From assembly GCA_002816705.1 (NCBI GenBank), contig MUCK01000017.1:1-64000 (forward strand): a stretch of 64,000 bases of DNA. Reading direction: 5' to 3'. The stretch's first letter is position 1. Every line of letters begins with the position of its first letter. Origin of the DNA: SAR202 cluster bacterium Casp-Chloro-G4. GTDB taxonomy: Bacteria > Chloroflexota > Dehalococcoidia > Lucifugimonadales > JADFKI01. The translations under genes were made by a program, and so were the position numbers. Shown here piece by piece: positions 52,014 through 61,218 of this stretch. The notes beneath the pieces were generated by a model. That model was not told the origin of the DNA. It saw nothing but the letters and a program-made list of their open reading frames with translations, and searched no databases.

Positions 52014-53993
52014 ATGCCTGAAGCCGCAGCCTGGTTAATTCTGTTCCTGCCGCTGGCGTCGTTCCTCTTGATTTCAATAGTCATCAGGCCGACGCTTGGC
52101 TCAGCGTCGCAGTTGGCTGGGTACGTAACGATTCTGGCCGTAGGCGCGTCCTTCGTGCTGTCGCTAGTTGCGCTGTTCAGTACAGTCGCTAGTGACGGCC
52201 ACATAGCCTATCCGCTGCACGACTGGTTTTCAGCAGGGGAATTCAATTTCGCCGTGGGAATCCTTATGGACCCACTTACGGCGGTGATGCTCGTGGTGGT
52301 CACGGGCGTCAGTCTTATGGTGCAGATCTATTCCATCGGCTACATGCACGGCGACCGCGGCTACACTCGTTATTACGCCAGCATGTCGCTTTTCACCATG
52401 GCCATGCTTGGTCTGGTCCTGGCCAACAACCTGCTACAGATATTCGTATTCTGGGAGCTGGTCGGACTGGGGTCGTACCTGCTAATCGGGTTCTGGTTCG
52501 ACAGGCCGTCGGCGGCTGCGGCAGCAAAGAAGGCGTTCATCATAACGCGGTTCGCGGACTTTGGACTTTTGCTGGCGATACTGTACCTGTTCTTCAACGG
52601 TGATACTTTCCGGGCCGCAGACCTCAACCCCTTCGTGATAACCGACATTTATCATGCGATAGACTTGGGCATCATATCTGTGGGCGTGGCGCAATGGGTG
52701 GCCTTGGGTATATTCGCAGGGGCTATGGGCAAGTCGGCGCAGTTCCCGCTGCACACCTGGCTCCCGGACGCCATGGAGGGCCCTACGCCGGTAAGCGCGC
52801 TGATCCACGCCGCGACGATGGTCACGGCTGGGGTATTCCTGGTGGCAAGGTTCTTCCCTCTCTTCGAGATTTCGCCGGTTGCAATGAACGTGGTGGCGTT
52901 AATCGGTGGCATAACGGCAATATTCGCCGCATCGATGGGCCTGGTGTCCAACGACATAAAGAGGGTGCTGGCCTACTCCACGGTAAGCCAGTTGGGATAC
53001 ATGATGCTCGCCTTAGGCGTAGGGGCATACGGCGCGGCCATATTCCACCTGTTCACCCACGCCTTCTTCAAAGCCTTGCTGTTCCTCGGATCCGGCAATG
53101 TTAATCACGCCACCGGCACCTTTGACATGAGATACATGGGCGGCCTTCGCAAGTTCATGCCCTGGACATACGCGACCTTTCTCATAGGGAGTTTGAGTCT
53201 GTCCGGCATCTTCCCGCTGTCCGGCTTCTGGAGTAAGGACGAAATTCTGGCGCATGCTTTCGACTCAGGAGACCCTGTAGGGGGCCTCGTCTTCTTGCTG
53301 GCGCTCATCGCCGTGTTTATGACGGCCTTCTATATGTTCCGCGCGCTATTCATGACATTTAATGGCGACTTCAAGGGCGGCGCAGAGGCCGACCCGGACG
53401 CACCAACCCACGGAGGAGGCCTGCACCTTGGAGAGTCGCCCGCCGTGATGCTATGGCCGTTGCTCATACTGGCTGTCCCTGCCGTGCTAATCGGCTTCGT
53501 GGCCAATCCGCTAACAGACCTTGGCGTAGTGCCCATTCATTGGATGTCGGAATTCCTGCACTCTAATCCGGCTTTGCACAATCTGCACTCTGGAGCGCCC
53601 GAATTCAACAAATCGCTGGCGGCATTCTCCAGCGCAGTAGCGCTAGCGGGAATACTCTTGGCATACATGATGTACCAGGTCAAGGTTATATCCCCCGAAG
53701 TTGTGGGCCGGATGTTCAGGCCGTTATACGTGCTTCTTTCCAGGAAATATTATTTCGACGAGCTTTATGAGGACATATTGGTCCGTCGAGTGTTTTACGG
53801 CAGCGTGGCCTACGCATTCGACTGGTTCGATAGGTCGGTAGTAGACGCCTTGGCGCGACTAATCGGCTGGTTTGGCGCAAACGCGGGGTCGGCCTTACGT
53901 CAGCTGCAGACGGGCCAGTTGCAGACATACGGCATGGCCATTTCCATAGGTATTCTAATAATATTCGGCGCCTTCCTATTCGTCAGAGGATAA
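52014..53993 (+). CDS. nuoL: NADH-quinone oxidoreductase subunit L
   Basis: A 659-aa antiporter-like subunit at the distal end of the membrane arm. Motifs include FVFWELVGLGSYLLIGFWF with the essential Glu near 146, FPLHTWLPDAMEGPTPVSAL near 244-263 and SHATMVTAG-type AATMVTAGVFLVARF. The C-terminal lateral helix region is present, and a His/Gly-rich periplasmic loop (HGGGLHLGE near 465) precedes it. The gene follows the DUF2007-like gene after 3 bases. Confidence 0.97.
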   Translation: MPEAAAWLILFLPLASFLLISIVIRPTLGSASQLAGYVTILAVGASFVLSLVALFSTVASDGHIAYPLHDWFSAGEFNFAVGILMDPLTAVMLVVVTGVSLMVQIYSIGYMHGDRGYTRYYASMSLFTMAMLGLVLANNLLQIFVFWELVGLGSYLLIGFWFDRPSAAAAAKKAFIITRFADFGLLLAILYLFFNGDTFRAADLNPFVITDIYHAIDLGIISVGVAQWVALGIFAGAMGKSAQFPLHTWLPDAMEGPTPVSALIHAATMVTAGVFLVARFFPLFEISPVAMNVVALIGGITAIFAASMGLVSNDIKRVLAYSTVSQLGYMMLALGVGAYGAAIFHLFTHAFFKALLFLGSGNVNHATGTFDMRYMGGLRKFMPWTYATFLIGSLSLSGIFPLSGFWSKDEILAHAFDSGDPVGGLVFLLALIAVFMTAFYMFRALFMTFNGDFKGGAEADPDAPTHGGGLHLGESPAVMLWPLLILAVPAVLIGFVANPLTDLGVVPIHWMSEFLHSNPALHNLHSGAPEFNKSLAAFSSAVALAGILLAYMMYQVKVISPEVVGRMFRPLYVLLSRKYYFDELYEDILVRRVFYGSVAYAFDWFDRSVVDALARLIGWFGANAGSALRQLQTGQLQTYGMAISIGILIIFGAFLFVRG

Positions 53994-54002
53994 GGACTTA
54001 GC

Positions 54003-55535
54003 TTGGGATTTTCCGGTCTCCTAACCATAACTGTCTTCCTGCCAATTGCAGGAGCGATTGTGATTGCCTTGCTGCTTCGTGGCGATAAGCTTATTCGCAC
54101 CTTCGCTGCGCTGGTCGCCACCGCAGACCTTGTATTGACCGTAATCGTGTTCGCCAGATACGACACGAGCGTTGGCGGCGTCCAGATGGTCGACAAAATC
54201 AGGGACTGGATTCCGGGCATGGGCGACGGCTTCGCCGTGCAATACTTCTTAGGCGTCGATGGACTTAGCGCACCGCTGGTGCTTTTGACCGGCCTGCTTG
54301 GATTTGTGGCGGTGCTGGCGTCTTGGCACATCGGCCATCGAGTGCGCGAGTACTTCATGTGGCTGTTGGCTTTGCAGACCGGCGTCATGGGCGTGTTCCT
54401 CTCCTTGGACTTCCTCATGTTCTTCCTGTTTTGGGAGCTTGAGTTGCTGCCAATGTTCATGCTCATATCCGTATGGGGAAGCGAACCAAGGAACAAGCGC
54501 GAATACTCCGCCATGAAGTTCCTGATATTCACTATCCTGGGCAGCGCATTCATGCTTGTCGGAATCCTGGTACTGTTCTTCTCCACAGGCACCTTCGACA
54601 TGACGGCGTTGCCGGATGCCATTGCGGGCGGTAAGCTTTTGCTCCCAGCGGGCATGGTCTTCACGCTACTGTTCGTGGCGTTCGCAGTGAAACTACCCCT
54701 GTGGCCTTTCCACACTTGGCTGCCCGACGCTCACACGGACGCGCCCACCGCGGGCAGCGTCATGCTGGCGGGAGTCCTACTAAAGATGGGTGGCTACGGC
54801 ATGCTCCGGGTTTCAGTAGGCATGTTCCCCGAAGTGGTTTCCCAATTCGCATGGATTCTTGCAACGGCCGGCGTCATCAACATCGTGTACGGTGGTATCG
54901 TCGTTTTCCGTCAGACGGACCTCAAGCGACTTATCGCCTACAGCAGCGTTAGCCACATGGGCTTTGTGGTGTTGGGAATTGCCTCCGTCGCTGGAGTAGC
55001 AGGCTCCGTATCCCCGCTTGGCCTAACAGGCGCGGCAATGCAGATGTTCACACACGGCACCATCACGGGACTGTTGTTCCTATTGGTTGGCTTCATATAC
55101 GACAAGGCCCATACTCGTTACATCCCGGATCTGGGCGGTCTGGCTAAACGCATGCCATTCGTCACGGTTGCCCTAATGGTCGCGGGGCTGGCCTCTCTGG
55201 GTTTGCCAGGCACCAGCGGTTTCGTGGCAGAGATTATGATCTTCCTGGGGACCTTCACGGTATGGCCGTGGGCTACCGCCATCGGAGCCACCGGCGTTGT
55301 CTTGGCCGCGGGTTACATCTTGTGGACCATGCAGCGTGTGATGTTCGGCCCAATCAAAGAGAGGTTCGCTGACATCACCGATGCCTCAGGTATGCAATTC
55401 GTTCCGATAGCTGTGCTGGTTTTCGCCATCATTGTTGTGGGCGTATTCCCGTCCATCATTTCCGACGTCTTCTCCAGCGGAATCGAGCCAATTACCAGGT
55501 CGCTGGAAAACGTGGCGCAGACGAGGTTGAGATAG
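54003..55535 (+). CDS. nuoM: NADH-quinone oxidoreductase subunit M
   Basis: A 510-aa antiporter-like proton pump subunit. LSLDFLMFFLFWELELLPMF holds the conserved Glu, and FAVKLPLWPFHTWLPDAHTD, with the Lys and His residues, follows near 225-244. The start is TTG at 54003, with TAAGGA about 8 bases upstream. It is separated from nuoL by 9 bases and from nuoN by 4 bases. Confidence 0.97.
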   Translation: MGFSGLLTITVFLPIAGAIVIALLLRGDKLIRTFAALVATADLVLTVIVFARYDTSVGGVQMVDKIRDWIPGMGDGFAVQYFLGVDGLSAPLVLLTGLLGFVAVLASWHIGHRVREYFMWLLALQTGVMGVFLSLDFLMFFLFWELELLPMFMLISVWGSEPRNKREYSAMKFLIFTILGSAFMLVGILVLFFSTGTFDMTALPDAIAGGKLLLPAGMVFTLLFVAFAVKLPLWPFHTWLPDAHTDAPTAGSVMLAGVLLKMGGYGMLRVSVGMFPEVVSQFAWILATAGVINIVYGGIVVFRQTDLKRLIAYSSVSHMGFVVLGIASVAGVAGSVSPLGLTGAAMQMFTHGTITGLLFLLVGFIYDKAHTRYIPDLGGLAKRMPFVTVALMVAGLASLGLPGTSGFVAEIMIFLGTFTVWPWATAIGATGVVLAAGYILWTMQRVMFGPIKERFADITDASGMQFVPIAVLVFAIIVVGVFPSIISDVFSSGIEPITRSLENVAQTRLR

Positions 55536-55539
55536 TTAT

Positions 55540-57036
55540 ATGAGTATCCACGACCTTTACCTGCTATCACCGGAGATAAGCCTAGCCGCGCTGGGCGCAC
55601 TGCTTATCCTGGTGGACCTCGTAGTCAAGCGCAAAGGAATACTTCCAGCGTTGGCTGTGCTAGGGCTTATCGTACCCCTGGCCTTTAGCATTTCCCTGTG
55701 GTCGGACCTCGCTGGCGACAACACGACCCATTTACCGGGACTGTTCAATGCCATGGTGGTGGACCACTTTAGCCTGTTTTTGAAGTTCGTACTGTTGGCG
55801 GCCGTCGTCGTGGTCATACTAGCTTCCACTGAGTACGTAAAGAAAATCCAACGGTTTCAGGCCGAATATTTCGCTCTCATTCTGTTTTCGGCCACCGGGA
55901 TGATGCTTCTGGCCTCCACAACGGAGCTCATCACCATTTACATATCGCTGGAATTGACGGCTCTGCCCATCGCGGCGCTGGCGGCGTTCAGACGGGACAG
56001 CCGTTCCACTGAAGCAGGCTTGAAGTTCCTGATACTAAGCGCCATAAGCTCGGCAGTGCTGCTGTACGGCATGGTAATCGTCTACGGCTTCACCGGAACT
56101 ACTTCCTTGGCGGCCATCGCAAACCAGATATCCCAAATGACCCTTACCAGCGGCACGCCTTTCGGCAGCAACGCGCTGCTTTTCGGCATAGTGCTGATTA
56201 TTGCGGGATTCGGATTCAAGATAGCCAGCGTACCTTTCCAGATGTGGGCGCCGGACGTATACGAGGGCTCACCCACGCCTATAACGGCATTCCTCTCGGT
56301 GGCATCAAAGACCGCTGGATTTGCCGTAATTTTACGGGTCTTTTACGTAGCCTTCCCTCTGGATACATTAAGCCTGGATTGGGGAGCATTATTCGCAGTG
56401 CTCAGCGCCCTCTCAATGACACTGGGGAACCTGGTCGCCATACGGCAGACGAACATCAAGCGCATGATGGGTTACAGTACGGTGGCCCACGCCGGTTACA
56501 TACTGATGGGTCTGGCCGCAGTGTCGGCTAGGGCATCTGGCGGCGAAGCGGCTCTGGGGCCGTCCGGTGTGCTTTTTTACCTGGGCGGATTCGCAGCAAC
56601 GAACCTGGCGGCGTTCACCGTAATCATAGCCGTTTCCAACCGAATCAAAAGCCACGAGATAGACGACTATGCCGGTGTTGGTCGACGAGCGCCTCTGCTG
56701 GCTGCGGTGCTGACGCTATCCATGCTCTCGCTGATAGGCCTGCCGCCCGGCGTGGGGTTTTGGGCGAAGATTTACCTGTTCGGCGCTGCAGTTAATACCG
56801 GCCTGGGGTGGCTGGTGGTGATCGGGGTGGTCAACAGCGTAGTGTCCGCTTACTATTACCTGCGTGTCGTCAAAGCTATGTATCTTTCAGAACCTCAATC
56901 CGATGTCAAAATTAGTTTTGGTTTTCCAATGCGACTGGCTGTGGGAGTATCTTTCGCGGCGACCCTGTTCTTTGGCCTGTACCCAACGCCATTGCTAAAC
57001 CTAGCCAGGACTGCTGCGGGCGCATTGATTTCTTGA
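55540..57036 (+). CDS. nuoN: NADH-quinone oxidoreductase subunit N
   Basis: The third antiporter-like subunit, 498 aa. Key segments are IYISLELTALPIAALAAF near 130-147, GFGFKIASVPFQMWAPDVYE near 226-245 and KRMMGYSTVAHAGYILMG near 306-323. It closes the nuo operon. A 185-base gap with its own promoter follows before nadK. Confidence 0.97.
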   Translation: MSIHDLYLLSPEISLAALGALLILVDLVVKRKGILPALAVLGLIVPLAFSISLWSDLAGDNTTHLPGLFNAMVVDHFSLFLKFVLLAAVVVVILASTEYVKKIQRFQAEYFALILFSATGMMLLASTTELITIYISLELTALPIAALAAFRRDSRSTEAGLKFLILSAISSAVLLYGMVIVYGFTGTTSLAAIANQISQMTLTSGTPFGSNALLFGIVLIIAGFGFKIASVPFQMWAPDVYEGSPTPITAFLSVASKTAGFAVILRVFYVAFPLDTLSLDWGALFAVLSALSMTLGNLVAIRQTNIKRMMGYSTVAHAGYILMGLAAVSARASGGEAALGPSGVLFYLGGFAATNLAAFTVIIAVSNRIKSHEIDDYAGVGRRAPLLAAVLTLSMLSLIGLPPGVGFWAKIYLFGAAVNTGLGWLVVIGVVNSVVSAYYYLRVVKAMYLSEPQSDVKISFGFPMRLAVGVSFAATLFFGLYPTPLLNLARTAAGALIS

Positions 57037-57049
57037 AGCCTTGACTTCG

Positions 57050-57078
57050 TTGACACGCCAATTGCCCGATGCTAGACT
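57050..57078 (+). promoter_or_regulatory. Candidate sigma-70 promoter of nadK
   Basis: TTGACA (57050-57055), a 17-base spacer and TAGACT (57073-57078) begin 13 bases after the nuoN stop. It would give an mRNA leader of about 135 bases before the nadK ATG. Confidence 0.6.
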
Positions 57079-57132
57079 CCCTCTGCGTCGGACACTCACC
57101 CGACCAAACCGATCAATTTAGGCCGGATATTG

Positions 57133-57225
57133 ATGCCGAAAGTTCCTATGATGATCCCCTTCCATAAAGCCATTGCTGATACCTGTCAGGCCATACATCC
57201 CCTGTATGGACCAATTGCAGCATGA
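57133..57225 (+). CDS. Possible 30-aa leader peptide overlapping nadK start
   Basis: An ATG at 57133 opens a 30-codon frame beginning MPKVPMMIPFHK and ending in PLYGPIAA, with its TGA overlapping the nadK ATG as ATGA. nadK itself has no clear ribosome-binding site, so coupling through this peptide would explain its translation. The peptide resembles nothing recognised. It may also be chance; conservation would decide. Confidence 0.35.
   Translation: MPKVPMMIPFHKAIADTCQAIHPLYGPIAA
57191..57209 (+). promoter_or_regulatory. Hairpin 12 bases upstream of the nadK start
   Basis: CCATACA (57191-57197) and TGTATGG (57203-57209) are perfect 7-bp arms around TCCCC. It lies within the possible leader-peptide frame, close enough to hide or replace the ribosome-binding region. 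It can act as RNA hairpin or as a DNA operator. Confidence 0.4.
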
Positions 57226-58052
57226 TAGGGCTCGTCTACAACTCGCAGTCGCCAGCGACCGCAAAGATGGTGGAAACGCTGGAGAAGTCCGTCCATTTCC
57301 CCAGTGACCACTGGAAGTGCGCCGCCGGGGATCTCGAGAAGATGAGCGACGTTCTGCCTGAAACGTCTGTCATCGTGGTGGCCGGGGGCGACGGGACAAT
57401 CCTTCGCATCGTTCGCGTCATCGCTGCACACGGCATACCCATGGTGGGTATCAACATGGGCCGTGTGGGCTTTATGGCCGAAATTCCTGTCGATGAGGCG
57501 GTGGGAAAACTTCCCGACTACCTGGACGGAGCTTCTAGAATAGAGGAGCGTATGATGCTGGAGGCAACGGTTACCGGCTCTTCCGATTCGAAGCCCAGGC
57601 TCGTCCTCCACGCCCTTAACGAAGTCGTCGTTGGACGGGGCGGTGTCAGCGGACTTCTGGACATCGAGACGACTATCGACGGAGTGCCACTGACAAGCTA
57701 CAGGGCGGACGCAGTCATAGTTTCCACGGCCACCGGCAGCACTGGGTACGCGCTATCAGCGGGCGGGCCTATCATGTATCCCGAGACTCGGGCGATGCTC
57801 ATTCAGCCCGTCGCCGCGCATACGGGCCTCAGCAACGGCGTTATTCTTCCCGACTATTCGGTCATTGAACTGCATGCGAGTGCCGCCCACGAGTCCGTAC
57901 TCAGCGTTGATGGATTCGCAGATTTGAAATTGCAACTCGACGATGTGGTTACCATCAAGCGAAGCCCATACACTACGAAGTTCTTGCGGGCTCACGCCCC
58001 CAGCACGTTCTACGCAGCGTTGACCAGACGATTGGGTCTGGAAATCCTCTAG
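57222..58052 (+). CDS. nadK: NAD kinase
   Basis: A 276-aa enzyme phosphorylating NAD to NADP. VVAGGDGTILRIVR holds GGDGT at 55-59, with NMGRVGFMAEI near 80-90 and STATGSTGYALSAGGPI near 168-184. Its position behind the complex I operon joins NAD redox and NADP supply genes. It has no clear ribosome-binding site, but a leader frame overlaps the start. A NUDIX gene of NAD-sugar metabolism follows after 33 bases. Confidence 0.95.
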   Translation: MIGLVYNSQSPATAKMVETLEKSVHFPSDHWKCAAGDLEKMSDVLPETSVIVVAGGDGTILRIVRVIAAHGIPMVGINMGRVGFMAEIPVDEAVGKLPDYLDGASRIEERMMLEATVTGSSDSKPRLVLHALNEVVVGRGGVSGLLDIETTIDGVPLTSYRADAVIVSTATGSTGYALSAGGPIMYPETRAMLIQPVAAHTGLSNGVILPDYSVIELHASAAHESVLSVDGFADLKLQLDDVVTIKRSPYTTKFLRAHAPSTFYAALTRRLGLEIL

Positions 58053-58085
58053 ATAGACTTACACCAAGACCATCGGGAGATGAGC

Positions 58086-58622
58086 ATGGAACCTGAGAAG
58101 CTTGTCAGTTCGCAGTCCGTATTCCAGGGCAAAATCGTGAATGTTCGGTCGGATACCGTCTTGCTTCCTAGTGGACGCCAGACGGTCCGCGAAGTCGTTG
58201 AGCACTCCGCTGCCGTGGTAATCGTCCCCATAGATTCAGACGACAACGTGCTTCTTGTCAGGCAGTACCGATATCCCATTGACCAGTTCATTCTGGAAGC
58301 TCCTGCCGGCGGTTTGGAAGATGGGGAATCGCCCGACGACTGCGCGCAACGGGAGCTCCAAGAAGAGGTGGGATATGCCAGTAGAAATATCCGGCCCATG
58401 GGAGGCTTCTGGTCTGCACCGGGCTTCAGCACAGAGTACCTGTACGCTTACATGGCTCGGGACCTGGTGCCTAGCAAGCTTAACGCCGACGACGACGAGG
58501 CCATAGAGGTGATTCCAACGCCCATGTCCAGCATCAACAAACTCATCCGGCTGGGTGAAATTCAGGATTCCAAAACCATCGCAGCACTGCTGATGGCGAC
58601 CATCATTTTCGAAAAATCCTAA
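58086..58622 (+). CDS. NUDIX hydrolase, ADP-ribose pyrophosphatase type
   Basis: A 178-aa NUDIX enzyme. The box reads GGLEDGESPDDCAQRELQEE (G-x5-E-x7-REUxEE) and continues VGY; the preceding VLLVRQYRYPIDQFILEAPAG is typical of ADP-ribose pyrophosphatases, which split ADP-ribose to AMP and ribose-5-phosphate. The ATG at 58086 is preferred: GGGAGA lies at the proper distance, whereas ATG 58080 is too close. It lies 33 bases after nadK, consistent with a nicotinamide-nucleotide theme. Confidence 0.9.
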   Translation: MEPEKLVSSQSVFQGKIVNVRSDTVLLPSGRQTVREVVEHSAAVVIVPIDSDDNVLLVRQYRYPIDQFILEAPAGGLEDGESPDDCAQRELQEEVGYASRNIRPMGGFWSAPGFSTEYLYAYMARDLVPSKLNADDDEAIEVIPTPMSSINKLIRLGEIQDSKTIAALLMATIIFEKS

Positions 58623-58668
58623 AGAATATTATTGAAGACTTTCCCACCATCGCCCTCAGGAGATTCCA

Positions 58669-60021
58669 ATGCCGAACTTAGATGAACTATTTGCCCAGGT
58701 TGACGCCCAACGAAACGAAATTGTCGCCCTGGAGCAGGAGCTGGTAAAGATTCCGTCGGTGAACACCGGCTTCATGCCCACCGGTAACGAGACGCCCGTG
58801 TGCGAGTACATACGGGATTGGCTGGCCCAGGACGGCATCGAGTCGGAGATCCTTGAGGCCACGCCGAATCGTGGCAACATCATATCCAGCATACCTGGAA
58901 CTTCCGGAGAGACAGGTCTTCTCTTCATGTCGCACACCGACGTTGTGCCTGTTGAGGAGGAGGACAAGTGGACATACCCTCCATTCAGTGCAACGATAGC
59001 CAACGACCGAATCTACGGCCGGGGTGCTTCCGACTGCAAGGGGCTGCTCACAGCGCAGCTATACGCCATGCGTCTTCTAAAGCGCAACGGCATCCAGCTA
59101 AAGGATACCCTTGGCTTTGTTTCCGGCGCGGATGAGGAGCACGGGGGCCGATACGGCTTTGGCTGGCTTGCGGAACATCACCCTGAGAAGCTAAAGGCTC
59201 CTTTCGCCGTCAACGAAGGCGGCGGCACGCCCATTGATTCGCCCAGCGGCCTGACATACATCCTTGGAGTTGGCGAGAAGGGCCGGCTACAGGTTGAGAT
59301 AGAGATTAAGGGCACCAGCGCTCACGCATCGGTGCCGTGGCAGGGCACCAACGCCATGTATAGACTTAGCCAGGTACTGCGTCGCATAGAGGACTACGAA
59401 CCTGAGCGTGACACGTCGACAAGCCTATTTGATTACCTGTCCAGTTTCGCCATCGAGCATAAGCCCTCGGCCTCCAATGTCGACGAGATTATCAGCGAGA
59501 TCGAGCCGGAGAACCCAAGGTTTGCTTCTATGATGCGGGCACTGTCCCGCATGACCTTGACGCCAACAATGATACAGGGCGGTATCAAATCCAACAGCGT
59601 TCCGGAGACCATAAACCTGACCTGCGACGTGCGAACGCTGCCGCACCAGAGCGAAGACTACCTGCGGGAACAGCTGGACGAGATTGTGAAGGACATTCCA
59701 GGGGTAAGCTACCAGATCGACTACATGGCGGTGCCTAACTCGTCTGATTTCCGAACGGATTTGTCGAGAAGCATACAGGAGTCCACGGCCAAGGCTTTGG
59801 GGAGGAACGACATCCAGTGGGTGCCGGCGATCAGCACCGGATTCACGGATTCGAGATTTACTCGACCACTGGGAACCGTGACATATGGCTTCTCTGGAAC
59901 GCATCCGGACGACGATCCAATGCTAAGTCACATCCACGGTACCGATGAGTCGGTGGGAATCTCAAGCCTAATCAGCGGCACCAAAATAATGATGGCGTTG
60001 GCCATTGATCTGCTGACGTAG
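58669..60021 (+). CDS. M20 family metallopeptidase (ArgE/DapE-like)
   Basis: A 450-aa zinc-dependent peptidase or deacylase. The first metal-binding motif is LLFMSHTDVVPVEEEDKW near 83-100, then GRGASDCKGLLTAQLY with the bridging Asp, and SGADEEHGGRYGFGW with the catalytic Glu. The dimerisation domain is in the middle (GTSAHASVPWQGTNAMY), and the final His is in SHIHGTDESV. The substrate could be a dipeptide, N-acyl amino acid or carbamoyl compound. AGGAG lies 8 bases before the ATG. It is convergent with the enolase-superfamily gene. Confidence 0.9.
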   Translation: MPNLDELFAQVDAQRNEIVALEQELVKIPSVNTGFMPTGNETPVCEYIRDWLAQDGIESEILEATPNRGNIISSIPGTSGETGLLFMSHTDVVPVEEEDKWTYPPFSATIANDRIYGRGASDCKGLLTAQLYAMRLLKRNGIQLKDTLGFVSGADEEHGGRYGFGWLAEHHPEKLKAPFAVNEGGGTPIDSPSGLTYILGVGEKGRLQVEIEIKGTSAHASVPWQGTNAMYRLSQVLRRIEDYEPERDTSTSLFDYLSSFAIEHKPSASNVDEIISEIEPENPRFASMMRALSRMTLTPTMIQGGIKSNSVPETINLTCDVRTLPHQSEDYLREQLDEIVKDIPGVSYQIDYMAVPNSSDFRTDLSRSIQESTAKALGRNDIQWVPAISTGFTDSRFTRPLGTVTYGFSGTHPDDDPMLSHIHGTDESVGISSLISGTKIMMALAIDLLT

Positions 60022-60048
60022 GTTTTTGGAAGAGTTGGGTTGTAAAGG

Positions 60049-61212
60049 CTAAGGCTTCCAGCGTTTGCCGCGTTTAGCTATGACGGCGTCGTCCAGCGTT
60101 GCGCCAAGGCCGAAGCCTGAAGGCATCCACAGCCTCCCGTCCTTCACAAGCTCTGCGGGAGACATGACCTCCGACCGCCATGATGCCTCATACACGGCGT
60201 GCTCCAACGGCAACGCTTCAGGCAAAGCCGCAGTCACGTGCCCACCAAGTAACAATGAGACTGGCCCGGATGGACTATGGGGCGATACCTGCGCTCCCAC
60301 TGCCAGTGCTGATTTACCCGCACGATAAGCCTCAGCAATCCCCCCACAGTATTTAACATCCGGCATGATTACACTTACCGCACCCGAACCGATGAGTCCG
60401 TCGAAGAATTGCTGACCATACCCGTTCTCGCCGCCTGCCACGGTGATACCAACCAGGGCCGCGATTTCTACCAGCGCAGCGATATCACTGGTCGGCTCAA
60501 CCGGCTCCTCAAACCATCCGATGTTGGACTTCGCTAGCTCCTCTGCAATTAGGGGCGCCGTGTGCAACTCGAAGCGGCTGTGGCAGTCCACCAGCACCGT
60601 AACATCTGGCCCTACGGCGTCTCGAATGGCAGCCACGCGCCTGATGCCAAGTCCGGCCAGGTCAAGTACGGCCTCGGCAGTTGAAGGCGGTGTGACCTCA
60701 TCAAAGGGCGCGCACTTTATCGTCGTGAAGCCGTTGTTGACGGCCAGCAAGGCCGCATTTGCGAAGGCCTCTGGAGTGCGCTCTCGCGTCAACAGGTGGC
60801 GGTTGATATTCGCATACAGAGGGACGCTCTCATGAGGCGCGCCCCCAAGGAATTCGGTGAGAGATAGGCCCTGCTTTTGCGCCAACAGATCGGATACTGC
60901 GCTACGAATCGCGCTTACCGCGGTGGCCTTAGCCTTATCTTTCTGCAGATCATAGTCCGAGAAAGACAGCCTCGTTTGAACGTCCACATCGCTCGGCAGC
61001 GCACCACCTTTCAATGCGCCCAGCATTTCAGGCAGCAGGCCGACTGCCCTGGCTGTGTCGCTGCCGCTTGTAATTTCAGTGACGGCTTTCAGGCCGTCAA
61101 CGTCTAGAAACTCGGCAAACGTCCATGTCGTTCGCTCCGTCACCTCTACCGACGCGAACTGAACGCGTAAGAGCTTAACACCGTCACTCAATCCGTCCGT
61201 CCTCCAATTCAC
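60049..61212 (-). CDS. Enolase-superfamily protein (mandelate racemase-like), KxK variant
   Basis: A 387-aa member. Metal ligands are Asp (VLVDCHSRF), Glu (GWFEEPVEP) and Glu (GGENGYG), and the base pair Asp-His is in MPDVKYCGG and VSPHSPSGPVS, typical of the mandelate racemase group. Asp-Cys-His resembles the galactonate dehydratase arrangement. At the KxK catalytic strand the sequence is TIKCAPFD, so the second Lys is not seen. Probably an acid-sugar dehydratase or racemase of unknown substrate. The start is GTG 61212, 6 bases after the LLM gene. Confidence 0.85.
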   Translation of the reverse strand: MNWRTDGLSDGVKLLRVQFASVEVTERTTWTFAEFLDVDGLKAVTEITSGSDTARAVGLLPEMLGALKGGALPSDVDVQTRLSFSDYDLQKDKAKATAVSAIRSAVSDLLAQKQGLSLTEFLGGAPHESVPLYANINRHLLTRERTPEAFANAALLAVNNGFTTIKCAPFDEVTPPSTAEAVLDLAGLGIRRVAAIRDAVGPDVTVLVDCHSRFELHTAPLIAEELAKSNIGWFEEPVEPTSDIAALVEIAALVGITVAGGENGYGQQFFDGLIGSGAVSVIMPDVKYCGGIAEAYRAGKSALAVGAQVSPHSPSGPVSLLLGGHVTAALPEALPLEHAVYEASWRSEVMSPAELVKDGRLWMPSGFGLGATLDDAVIAKRGKRWKP

Positions 61213-61218
61213 ACATCG

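Noticed and set aside
53900-54715. 271-aa minus-strand frame over the nuoL/nuoM junction
   Set aside because: It crosses two conserved membrane-subunit genes in reverse and has Ser/Met/Pro-rich random composition.
57191-57209. Hairpin near nadK as terminator of the nuo operon
   Set aside because: No T-run follows, and it lies after the nadK promoter, directly before the start codon.
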